Assembly (NCBI RefSeq): GCF_001747105.1
Contig: NZ_MDGQ01000003.1
Coordinates: 868,001-932,000, forward strand
Direction of reading: 5' to 3'
DNA length: 64,000 nt
Origin: Roseivirga misakiensis
GTDB lineage: Bacteria; Bacteroidota; Bacteroidia; Cytophagales; Cyclobacteriaceae
Position 1 is the first letter of the stretch, and every line of letters starts with the position of its first letter. The notes under the pieces were generated by a model, which did no database searches, was not told the DNA's origin, and saw only the letters and a program-made list of their open reading frames with translations. The translations under genes and the position numbers were made by a program. This document shows, one piece after another, positions 46,738 through 54,851 of this stretch.

Positions 46738-46754
46738 TAAATCTTTGAGATTTA
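46738..46754 (-). terminator. Hairpin directly after lspA, possible terminator
   Basis: TAAATCT (46738-46744) and AGATTTA (46748-46754) form a perfect seven-pair A/U-rich stem with a three-base loop touching the lspA stop codon. The minus-strand sequence after it is only mildly T-rich (TTATTAATATA), so termination strength is doubtful. Confidence 0.4.
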
Positions 46755-47336
46755 CTATTTTGAGCGAGCAATAAATCGCTTTTGAAAGATCAAAATGGTG
46801 AAAACGCCTATGAAAATAGCCACATCGGCAATATTGAAGATTGGCCAGAGTGCCACTTTTTTTCCTCCCCAAAACGGAATCCAGTCGGCCACGTATCCTT
46901 CCCAGAAATCTAGATAGATCATATCGATTACTTGACCATGAAACCATGGGGTGATCACATCATAAGGGGCATTATCTAAAAGCACTCCATAAAATATGCT
47001 ATCGATTAGGTTACCGATAGCACCACCAAGAATGGCAGCAACACTCCAAAGAAGTCCAGCGTGATAGTTCTTTTTAGATAGATAATAAAGGATATACCCT
47101 ATCACTATCATGGCAAGCAACCTAAAGATGGTCAAGCTTAGCTTTCCATATTCAAAGCCAAAGCGTAAACCAAAGGCCATTCCTCTATTTAGAATGTAAT
47201 GGAGCTTAAACCAGTTACCGAAAACACTGATTTCGCCAGCTGACCCCATGGCCATATTAAAATGAACAAGAAGCTTAACCACCTGATCGATGATTATGAT
47301 ACCTAGTGTAAGTAGAAAATATCTTAGAGGCTTCAA
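46755..47336 (-). CDS. lspA: Lipoprotein signal peptidase (signal peptidase II)
   Basis: Aspartic protease of the inner membrane that removes the signal peptide of prolipoproteins. Four membrane helices; catalytic aspartates Asp112 ('GGAIGNLIDS') and Asp171 ('FNIADVAI'); 'NRGMAFG' (50-56) is the third conserved block. The 193-residue length, with a longer loop between helices 3 and 4, is usual in Bacteroidota. The start is TTG at 47336, the only start codon between the frame's upstream stop and the first helix. It follows ileS by seven bases. Confidence 0.94.
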   Translation of the reverse strand: MKPLRYFLLTLGIIIIDQVVKLLVHFNMAMGSAGEISVFGNWFKLHYILNRGMAFGLRFGFEYGKLSLTIFRLLAMIVIGYILYYLSKKNYHAGLLWSVAAILGGAIGNLIDSIFYGVLLDNAPYDVITPWFHGQVIDMIYLDFWEGYVADWIPFWGGKKVALWPIFNIADVAIFIGVFTILIFQKRFIARSK

Positions 47337-47343
47337 ATTTCGC

Positions 47344-50300
47344 TTATCTCACAGAAATATAGAGATTAAGTGTCCATTCATCAATCTCAACAGTCTGAGC
47401 ATCGCTTAATTCATCGACAATTTCTAGGCTCAAAGCTTGAGTTTCCTCGCAGATATAGTCCGAGTTTGCAGATAAAGCAGCATTAATCAGTGCCTCATTC
47501 TTAGCAACTTTAATGTCAATTTTATCCTGAACATCTAAGCCCATATCTTTTCTTAGATTTTGGACTCTATTGACCAAGTCTCTCGCAATCCCCTCTTGAC
47601 GTAATTCTTCCGATATTGTCATGTCCAAAGCAACGGTCGTTTTGCCTTCTGAAGCCACGGCCCATCCAGGAATATCTTCGCTGCTGATTTCTACATCTTC
47701 CAGCGATAATTGAATCGTTTCGCCTTCGATCGATAAATCGAACTGATTGTCTCTTTCTATTGCTGCAATTTCCTCTTGCCCCCACTGATTTACAGCGCCG
47801 GCAATAAATTTGACTTTAGGACCAAATTTTTGACCTAATGCCCTGAAATTTGGCTTGATTTTTTTCACTAAAATGCCTGATGTATCATCTAGGAACTCAA
47901 CAGTCTTAATATTTACCTCAGATTTAATCAGGTCGGCTACTGCCTCCACATGATGTCTAGTGGAATCATCTAAGACTGGAATCATGATTTTTGATAATGG
48001 CTGCCTTACTTTGATCTTCTCCTTTTTTCTGAGGGAATGCGTCAAAGAAGATATGGTCTGTGCCAAAGCCATTTGCTCCTCTAAATCTTGATTGATCATT
48101 GATTCATCAACTTGAGGGAAGTCCGTTAAATGTACTGACTCACCGTTGTCTTTTCCACTGACCGTATTTAGATCTTGATATAGTTTTTCCATGTAGAAAG
48201 GCGCTATTGGAGCACCAATCTTAGCGATGGTCATTAAACAGGTATATAGTGTTTGATAAGCTGCTCGTTTATCATCGTTGTATTCACCTTTCCAGAAACG
48301 CTTTCTGTTTAGGCGAACATACCAGTTACTCATTTCATCGGCTACGAAATCCATGATCATTCTGGCCGCACGAGTCGGTTCATACTCATCGTAAGCTTGG
48401 TCTACCGATTTAATCAGCGTATTGAGCCTAGATAGAATCCAACGATCGCTTTCTGGGCGATCACTTAATGGAACGGAAGCTTCTTCGTACTTAAAACCAT
48501 CGAGGTTGGCATATAGTGCAAAGAAGTTATAGGTGTTATAAAGTGTGCCAAAGAACCTTCTTTGCACCTCGCCAACTCCTTCAACATTGAATTTTAAGTT
48601 ATCCCAAGGGTTGGCATTTGAAATCATATACCAACGGGTAGCATCTGGACCGTATTCACCGATGGTTTTAAATGGATCAACTGCATTGCCTAATCTTTTA
48701 GACATTTTGTTGCCATTCTTATCAAGCACCAATCCGTTCGCTATTACATTTTTGAAGGCTACTTTATCATGTAGCATCACGCCAAGCGTATGTAGGGTAA
48801 AGAACCAACCTCTGGTTTGGTCGACTCCCTCGGCAATAAAGTCTGCCGGAAAACTCTTCTTGAAGATGTCGTCATTTTCGAACGGATAGTGCCACTGCGC
48901 ATAAGGCATGGCTCCCGAATCGAACCAAACGTCGATAAGATCGAGTTCTCGCTTCATTTTTTGGCCAGAATCACTGACTAATATGATATCGTCGACATAA
49001 GGTCGGTGTAAATCAAAGTCATCGCCGATTTGCTCCGCCATAAAACCAGCATCCACCGATTTCTGCACCTCAGACTTCAGTTCAGCTATTGAGCCGATGC
49101 ATTTTTGCTCTTTTCTATCTTCTGACACCCAAATAGGCAGTGGCGTTCCCCAATACCTAGATCTGCTCAGGTTCCAATCAACAAGATTCTCTAACCAGTT
49201 TCCAAAACGACCTTCTCCAGTTGAAGCTGGTTTCCAGTTGATCGTTTTATTCAATTCTACCAAGCGGTCTTTGTAAGCCGTGGTTTTAATGAACCAAGAG
49301 TCTAATGGATAGTAGAGTATTGGTTTATCCGTTCGCCAACAGTGTGGGTAGGAGTGCTCGTATTTTTCTACTTTAAATGCCTTATTCTCTTCTTTAAGCT
49401 TAATAGAGATAAGTACGTCTAGTGATTTCTCAGGGGCCTCCTCTGTTTTATAGTATTGGTTTTTTACATACATGCCTGCGAAGTCTGTAATCTCTTTTAC
49501 ATACTTCCCTTGTTTGTCAACAATCGGCACGTCGTTGCCTTCTTCATCTTTGACGAAGACTCCCGGTAAGTTGTATTGTACCGAAGTTTTAAAGTCATCG
49601 GCACCAAAGGTCTTTGATATATGTACTATACCTGTACCATCTTCAGTGGTCACGAAGTCACCAATTACCACGGTAAAAGCAGGCTTTTCTAACGGGATAT
49701 ACGGCATTAGTTGCTCGTAATCCATGCCTTCCATATCTCTTCCTTTAAAGCTGTCAATGACTTCAAAAGGAATCAGTTTATCACCTGGTTTGTAATCTTC
49801 TATTTTCAGGTCTTTGGCCTTATCATTGAAATAGTAGCTCAGTCTATCTTTCGCTAAAATCACATTGATTGGCTCGAAGGTATATTGGTTAAAGGTTTTA
49901 ACCTTTACATAGTTAATTCCAGCGCCAACAGCTAACCCATTATTAGCTGGCAGTGTCCATGGAGTTGTGGTCCAAGCTAGGATGTAGTCATTATCCGTAC
50001 CTGACACTTTGAACTGGGCCACCATGGAGGTGTCCTTAATATCTTGATATGTACCTGGCTGATTCAGCTCATGCGAGCTTAAACCCGTTCCAGCAGCCGG
50101 GGAATAAGGCTGGATCGTATATCCTTTATAAATTAAGTCTTTGTCGTAGAGTTCTTTGAGCATGCTCCACACAGACTCGATATACTCTTTTTCAAAAGTG
50201 ATATATGGATTTTCTAAATCAACCCAATAGCCCATTTTCTCGGTCAGGTCGTCCCAAATATCTTTGAAACGCATCACGGTTTCACGGCATTTTTGATTGT

Positions 50301-50649
50301 ACTCGTCTACCGATACTTTCTTACCGATATCTTCTTTTTTAATGCCTAATTCCTTCTCTACCTGTAATTCTACTGGCAAACCGTGGGTATCCCAACCGCC
50401 TTTTCTTTTTACCTGAAAGCCTTTTTGGGTTTTGTAACGACAAAAAATGTCTTTTACCGTTCTGGCCATTACGTGGTGAATACCAGGCGTACCATTTGCA
50501 GATGGTGGCCCTTCAAAGAAAGTAAACGTTGGCTTGCCTTCTTTTTCAGCAACAGACTTTTCAAAGATTCCGTTGTCTTTCCAGAACTGAAGTATGTCTT
50601 CTCCAACTTTGGCAAATTCGGGTTTCTTATACTCGTTGTACTTATTCAC
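47344..50649 (-). CDS. ileS: Isoleucyl-tRNA synthetase, type 2, with GxHH active-site motif
   Basis: Charges tRNA-Ile. The 1101-residue enzyme has a class I catalytic core, editing domain ('DWNLSRSRYWGTPLPIW', 'GWDTHGLPVE') and a eukaryote-like C-terminal region without the zinc-binding cysteines of type 1 enzymes, so it is IleRS2. The KMSKS loop is KMSKR at about 648-652. Where other class I enzymes have HxGH, this one reads Gly-Ile-His-His at residues 56-59 (codons GGT ATT CAC CAC, 50484-50473), the swapped GxHH form associated with hyper-resistance to mupirocin. The start is GTG at 50649, supported by AAGGAG five bases upstream (50655-50660). Confidence 0.97.
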   Translation of the reverse strand: MNKYNEYKKPEFAKVGEDILQFWKDNGIFEKSVAEKEGKPTFTFFEGPPSANGTPGIHHVMARTVKDIFCRYKTQKGFQVKRKGGWDTHGLPVELQVEKELGIKKEDIGKKVSVDEYNQKCRETVMRFKDIWDDLTEKMGYWVDLENPYITFEKEYIESVWSMLKELYDKDLIYKGYTIQPYSPAAGTGLSSHELNQPGTYQDIKDTSMVAQFKVSGTDNDYILAWTTTPWTLPANNGLAVGAGINYVKVKTFNQYTFEPINVILAKDRLSYYFNDKAKDLKIEDYKPGDKLIPFEVIDSFKGRDMEGMDYEQLMPYIPLEKPAFTVVIGDFVTTEDGTGIVHISKTFGADDFKTSVQYNLPGVFVKDEEGNDVPIVDKQGKYVKEITDFAGMYVKNQYYKTEEAPEKSLDVLISIKLKEENKAFKVEKYEHSYPHCWRTDKPILYYPLDSWFIKTTAYKDRLVELNKTINWKPASTGEGRFGNWLENLVDWNLSRSRYWGTPLPIWVSEDRKEQKCIGSIAELKSEVQKSVDAGFMAEQIGDDFDLHRPYVDDIILVSDSGQKMKRELDLIDVWFDSGAMPYAQWHYPFENDDIFKKSFPADFIAEGVDQTRGWFFTLHTLGVMLHDKVAFKNVIANGLVLDKNGNKMSKRLGNAVDPFKTIGEYGPDATRWYMISNANPWDNLKFNVEGVGEVQRRFFGTLYNTYNFFALYANLDGFKYEEASVPLSDRPESDRWILSRLNTLIKSVDQAYDEYEPTRAARMIMDFVADEMSNWYVRLNRKRFWKGEYNDDKRAAYQTLYTCLMTIAKIGAPIAPFYMEKLYQDLNTVSGKDNGESVHLTDFPQVDESMINQDLEEQMALAQTISSLTHSLRKKEKIKVRQPLSKIMIPVLDDSTRHHVEAVADLIKSEVNIKTVEFLDDTSGILVKKIKPNFRALGQKFGPKVKFIAGAVNQWGQEEIAAIERDNQFDLSIEGETIQLSLEDVEISSEDIPGWAVASEGKTTVALDMTISEELRQEGIARDLVNRVQNLRKDMGLDVQDKIDIKVAKNEALINAALSANSDYICEETQALSLEIVDELSDAQTVEIDEWTLNLYISVR

Positions 50650-50654
50650 TTTAA

Positions 50655-50660
50655 CTCCTT
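50655..50660 (-). promoter_or_regulatory. Shine-Dalgarno site supporting the GTG start of ileS
   Basis: AAGGAG on the minus strand lies five bases before the GTG. Strong Shine-Dalgarno sites are uncommon in Bacteroidota, so it helps to fix this non-ATG start. Confidence 0.6.
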
Positions 50661-50671
50661 TTCAATGGTAA

Positions 50672-53095
50672 TTACTTGTCGGTAGAACCTACAAATGGGT
50701 CGTTTTCTTTAATCAATAGGTTTTGTGTATCAATTTCTTCGTCTTCATCCTCTATGTAGAACTCGTAGTGTTCTATTAATGGATGAATTTTTTGGTTCCT
50801 TTTACCACTATCGAAAACCATGAGCAGTGCTGGAAGCAATGTCAGGTTTGTAATCATAGCAAAAAACAGGGTAAGCGAGGTGAGTAAACCTAGTGCTACT
50901 GTTCCTCCAAAATCCGAAAACACAAATATTATAAATCCAAAAAACAGGATGATCGACGTATACAACATACTCGAACCTGTTTCTTTAATACTATTACTAA
51001 TAGCGATCGGCACGAAGAAGTTCTTCGCGAAAAGCTCTTGTCTATATTTGGCCAAAAAGTGAATAGAATCATCCACCGAAATACCAAAGGCGATACTAAA
51101 TATGAGCGCTGTACTGGGTTTCAACGGTATGCCGAAGAATCCCATTATTCCAGCAGTCATTATTAATGGTATAAAATTCGGGATCAGGGAAATGATGATC
51201 ATCCTGATATTCGCGAAAAGTATAGCCATAATCACCGCAATGATCGCAAATGCTAGTAGAAGAGAGAATCGGAGGTTTTCAATTAAAAACTTGTTTCCCT
51301 TTACAAATAGTAGCGTCGATCCTGTAACAGCAGTGTCAATATTTTCATCGTCAAAGACCTTGTCAATTTCTGGTTGAACCACATTGGTTATCAACGAGTC
51401 CATTTTTTGAGACCCAATATCGGCGATCTTTAAGGAAACGCGCATCACTTGGCCTGTAGAGTCTACGAACGAGTTTAAGAAATCGGAGTCATCTGACCGA
51501 TTGCTCAAATAGCTAAGTATAACGTTCCGATCGCTGGGGCTTGGCAAACCATAGAATCGTTCGTTACCATTATAAAAGGCTTGCCTGACTGCTTTGGCGA
51601 AGGATACAATTGAAATAGGCGAAGAAATATTCTCTAATGGATCGAGTGCTTTTTCCAAGCGATCGACCTTTCGTAGATTCCTCGCGTTTATCGTTGATTT
51701 AGGTTTACCAAAGTCGATAATGATTTCTAGCGGCATTACCCCACTGAAATTATCCTCAAAAAAGTAAAGGTCTTGCTTTAAGGTAGACTGTTCTGGAATA
51801 TCGTCAACCATGTATGCCACGGAGTACAGCTTCGTCAGTCCGAAAATAGCGACACCCAATATAACCGCAGTTACGCCGAATACTCTATATCTATGTCGGT
51901 GAACAATTGAATCAAGCAGTCCGAGAAACTTGCCTACTGCTTTGAACTCTAAGTGTTGTAGGTGCTTTTTCTTCGGGCTTGGTAAATAAGAAAGTATCCC
52001 AGGAATTAGGATAATACTTACTATAAAGGTTGCTAGAATATTGATCCCTGCCACCAAACCAAACTCTTTAAGCAGCTTGATATCGGTTGTAATCAAAACC
52101 AAGAAACCGATGGCGGTAGTAAAATTGGTGATAAAGGTTACCAGTCCAATTTTTCGAACCATTCTGCTGAGCGCTTTGGGCTTATTGCCGTGCCGTGCAA
52201 ACTCTTGATGGTACTTATTAATAAGGTATACGCCATTGGGTATTCCTATAACGACTATTATGGACGGGATTAGTCCCATTAGAATAGTAATATTATAGTT
52301 AAAGAGCCCGATTGTACCCAGTACCCAGACTACAACGACGCTAATAACGATAAGGGGAACGAAAACGGAAGTCCACGATCTAAAGAAAAGGAAAAGTATA
52401 ATTGCAGTGATGCTTAGCGATAAAACGATAAAAAGCCTCAGTTCTTTATCGGTTTTTTGCTGCATGATCGTCCTAACGAAAGGCATACCTGAGTAGTGCA
52501 ACTCGATTTCCGTATCGGCTACAAACTCTTCTCCCAAGGCCTTAATCTCGTTTACCAGATCGTTTCTGCCTTTGGAATTGAGCACCTCTCGCTCCATGTT
52601 TACCAAAATGAGCGTCGCTCCATTTTCAGGATTCAGCAACTGACCTGTATACAGCTTTAACTTTACGGCTTCTTCTAGTAGCTTATCTAGTGCTTCTTGA
52701 GTTTCAGGGTAACCTTCCATTAAAGGAACCAAGTCGAAGCTTCTGTTGTCTCTGTTTTTAACTATACGCTGTAGTGATGCGAGCGAGATCACATTACTAA
52801 TGCCGTCCAAATTGGTAATGGTCTCGTTGAGCTTTTTGTACTTGTTGAAGTTCTCAAGCTCATATAGGGAGCTATCTTTTACGCCCAATACCAGGATATT
52901 ACCATCTTCACCAAACTTTTCTTTGAAGCTTTGGAAGTATTTGAAATTCTCGTCGGTTGATGGAACTGCGGTATTGAAGTTAAAAGCCATCTTCACATCT
53001 CTGGCTTGATAGGCCATAAAGCCAGTCAGCACAAAGATCGAGATGATCAATATCAACCTGTATTTCAGTACGATATGGGGGAGTTTAGACCACAT
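50672..53095 (-). CDS. MMPL/RND family transporter
   Basis: An 807-residue inner-membrane protein with twelve hydrophobic segments in two repeats, each with a large periplasmic loop after the first helix. The second half has the typical 'FSIAFGISVDDSIHFLAKY' and the first 'IPSIIVVIGIPNGVYLINKYHQEF' of MMPL/sterol-sensing-like RND proteins. Such proteins often export lipids or hopanoids, but the substrate is not evident. The C-terminal tail is strongly acidic. It sits between dgt (78 bases away) and ileS (22 bases). Confidence 0.9.
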   Translation of the reverse strand: MWSKLPHIVLKYRLILIISIFVLTGFMAYQARDVKMAFNFNTAVPSTDENFKYFQSFKEKFGEDGNILVLGVKDSSLYELENFNKYKKLNETITNLDGISNVISLASLQRIVKNRDNRSFDLVPLMEGYPETQEALDKLLEEAVKLKLYTGQLLNPENGATLILVNMEREVLNSKGRNDLVNEIKALGEEFVADTEIELHYSGMPFVRTIMQQKTDKELRLFIVLSLSITAIILFLFFRSWTSVFVPLIVISVVVVWVLGTIGLFNYNITILMGLIPSIIVVIGIPNGVYLINKYHQEFARHGNKPKALSRMVRKIGLVTFITNFTTAIGFLVLITTDIKLLKEFGLVAGINILATFIVSIILIPGILSYLPSPKKKHLQHLEFKAVGKFLGLLDSIVHRHRYRVFGVTAVILGVAIFGLTKLYSVAYMVDDIPEQSTLKQDLYFFEDNFSGVMPLEIIIDFGKPKSTINARNLRKVDRLEKALDPLENISSPISIVSFAKAVRQAFYNGNERFYGLPSPSDRNVILSYLSNRSDDSDFLNSFVDSTGQVMRVSLKIADIGSQKMDSLITNVVQPEIDKVFDDENIDTAVTGSTLLFVKGNKFLIENLRFSLLLAFAIIAVIMAILFANIRMIIISLIPNFIPLIMTAGIMGFFGIPLKPSTALIFSIAFGISVDDSIHFLAKYRQELFAKNFFVPIAISNSIKETGSSMLYTSIILFFGFIIFVFSDFGGTVALGLLTSLTLFFAMITNLTLLPALLMVFDSGKRNQKIHPLIEHYEFYIEDEDEEIDTQNLLIKENDPFVGSTDK

Positions 53096-53173
53096 TTTAA
53101 AACAAGATCACAAAGGTAGTATTTTCCCCTTTGTATCATATCTCAATCAACTGTAATTCAATAGCGGTGATCG

Positions 53174-54484
53174 TTATCTCATTCCCGGCAGTGAGATGCC
53201 CATTAGTTTGCGATAAAGACTCATGGCATTTGAATCAGTAAGGCCTGAAATATAGTCTAGCAGTGCACGTAACGACTCATAGGTGCTTTCGGAAGATTTG
53301 AGCTCTAATTTGACATCTGCTGGTAACAATCTGAAGGCAACGGACTGCCTTTTGTTCATTTGACCAATATTAAGAGCGGCCGGAACGAATGCCTCTAAAA
53401 GCCCATTCAACACATTGAATCCTGCGGCTTCAATTTCTACCACGTTTCTGGAACGGTAGATTTTATCGATAGACACTTTCTTGATATCCAACAAAGCTGG
53501 TTCAGCTGAAATCTCATCGGTTAAGGAAGTGTCATAAGACCCGTCCAGTATGGCTGCTTCGTTGTCCAGAAATAAGGTTTCGCACTGAGCGATCAATTCT
53601 CCAATGGCTAAGGCCCTAAGCAAACCTATTTGCTCAGCCTTACTATTAATAGCATTTAGTTTCTTACGATTAAACCGATCGCCAATTACTTCGGCATAAA
53701 GCTCAACGGTTTCTTCATGTGACACTAAGCCCAAATTGCAGCCATCTTCTAGGTCTATAATATGGTAACAGATATCATCCGCAGCTTCTACCAAAAAAGC
53801 CAAGGGGTGTCTCACCCATTGATGCTCGGCGAGCGCCCTTAATTGTAGGTCAGCCGCTAGTGACTTAAAGATTTCTCCTTCCGTATAATAGTAACCGTAT
53901 TTCTTCTGGCTTCTTCTTGGTTTAAAATTATCCGACACCTTCGAAGGCCTTGGATACTTAGTGAAAGCCGCTAGTGTGGGAGCCGTAAGCCTTAATCCTT
54001 GATAACCACTCTTGTTTAATAGTCTAAAACCTTGAGCATTACCTTCAAAGTTCACAAGATCGAACCATTGCTGCTCCTTAAAGGAGGATTCGAGTAAATC
54101 CTTATTCGCTAAAAAGTAGTCTGAGATGGCGTCTTCCCCTGAATGTCCGAAAGGTGGATTACCGATATCGTGTGCCAAAGCGGCAGAAGCTGTAATTACA
54201 CCCAAATCACTAGCGCTAAATTGTGTTTTGAGTTTAGGGTGTCTATCTAATATTTTGGAGCCAACCCCTCGCCCCAAAGATCGACCTACACTAGACACTT
54301 CTAAACTATGCGTCAAACGATTGTGTACAAAATCGTGCTCTGGTAAGGGGTGAACCTGTGTTTTATCCTGTAGTTTCCTAAAGGGATGTGAGAATATAAT
54401 TCGGTCAAAATCTCTATCAAACATGGACCTATCCATATTCTTTTCGTGAAATTCAGACCCTCCTAGAAGCACTTCCCAGTTCAT
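53174..54484 (-). CDS. dgt: dGTP triphosphohydrolase (dNTPase)
   Basis: HD-domain enzyme that splits dGTP (or other dNTPs) to deoxynucleoside and triphosphate, controlling dNTP pools. 436 residues. Metal-binding residues are visible: His59 in 'RLTHSLEV', the HD pair His105-Asp106 in 'AHDIGNPPFGHSGED', and a later 'EAADDICYHIIDLED' segment supplying the last aspartate. It is the first gene of the minus-strand group dgt, MMPL, ileS, lspA and divergent from susC. Confidence 0.93.
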   Translation of the reverse strand: MNWEVLLGGSEFHEKNMDRSMFDRDFDRIIFSHPFRKLQDKTQVHPLPEHDFVHNRLTHSLEVSSVGRSLGRGVGSKILDRHPKLKTQFSASDLGVITASAALAHDIGNPPFGHSGEDAISDYFLANKDLLESSFKEQQWFDLVNFEGNAQGFRLLNKSGYQGLRLTAPTLAAFTKYPRPSKVSDNFKPRRSQKKYGYYYTEGEIFKSLAADLQLRALAEHQWVRHPLAFLVEAADDICYHIIDLEDGCNLGLVSHEETVELYAEVIGDRFNRKKLNAINSKAEQIGLLRALAIGELIAQCETLFLDNEAAILDGSYDTSLTDEISAEPALLDIKKVSIDKIYRSRNVVEIEAAGFNVLNGLLEAFVPAALNIGQMNKRQSVAFRLLPADVKLELKSSESTYESLRALLDYISGLTDSNAMSLYRKLMGISLPGMR

Positions 54485-54581
54485 ATCGCTACATTTTTCC
54501 CTGAAATTAGAAATGATAAATGATCTGACAAAGGTTTGGTTCTGTAAAGCAACAAGTAATTGTCTAGGGCTAGGTTTGTGT

Positions 54582-54592
54582 GAAACGTTTGC
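54582..54592. promoter_or_regulatory. LacI-type operator-like site 1
   Basis: GAAACGTTTGC has a perfect AAACGTTT core (54583-54590), the central pattern of LacI/PurR family operators. It lies ~98 bases upstream of dgt and ~260 upstream of susC. The regulator is not in the window. Confidence 0.35.
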
Positions 54593-54639
54593 ACAAAATG
54601 TGACCTAAAATGCCCAAATCAAACCCGCAGGCTCCTTGC

Positions 54640-54660
54640 TTAACAATGGGTTAACAATGG
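54640..54660 (+). repeat. Tandem direct repeat TTAACAATGG
   Basis: TTAACAATGG occurs at 54640-54649 and 54651-54660, an 11-base period that puts both copies on the same face of the helix, as seen for activator sites. Function unknown. Confidence 0.5.
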
Positions 54661-54724
54661 TTGGTTTGAAAAAAAAGTGTCCGCTGAGCAATTCTTGCCT
54701 AGAAGGCTGTAAAGCACGATTTCT

Positions 54725-54736
54725 GCAAACGATTGC
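54725..54736. promoter_or_regulatory. LacI/PurR-type operator-like site 2
   Basis: GCAAACGATTGC differs by one base from the symmetric GCAAACGTTTGC pattern of LacI/PurR family operators. With site 1, 143 bases away, it could allow looping. It is 115 bases upstream of the susC ATG. Confidence 0.4.
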
Positions 54737-54807
54737 GTTAATTTTAAGTTAATTAACCTATGAATTGCCGCACAGTCATTGTACTTTAAGCATTCGATTG
54801 CACTTTT

Positions 54808-54825
54808 TTGGCCAAGTACGGCCAA
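54808..54825 (+). promoter_or_regulatory. Inverted repeat in the susC leader
   Basis: TTGGCC (54808-54813) and GGCCAA (54820-54825) form a perfect six-pair stem with a six-base loop ending 26 bases before the susC ATG. It may be an mRNA hairpin near the ribosome site or a DNA operator. Confidence 0.4.
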
Positions 54826-54851
54826 TAATCAAGTAAATTTAAAATGATTGT

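Larger units (their letters stand above)
54485..54851. other. Regulatory region between dgt and susC; no gene seen
   Basis: This 367-bp stretch has no credible gene. It contains two LacI/PurR-like palindromes (54582-54592 and 54725-54736), a ten-base direct repeat TTAACAATGG with an 11-base period (54640-54649 and 54651-54660), a perfect GTTAATTAAC palindrome (54748-54757) and an inverted repeat near the susC start (54808-54825). I could not fix a -33/-7 promoter with confidence. Confidence 0.6.

Noticed and set aside
54640-54825. Antisense 61-codon frame upstream of susC
   Set aside because: It spans the palindromes and direct repeats of the regulatory region and has no recognisable features.
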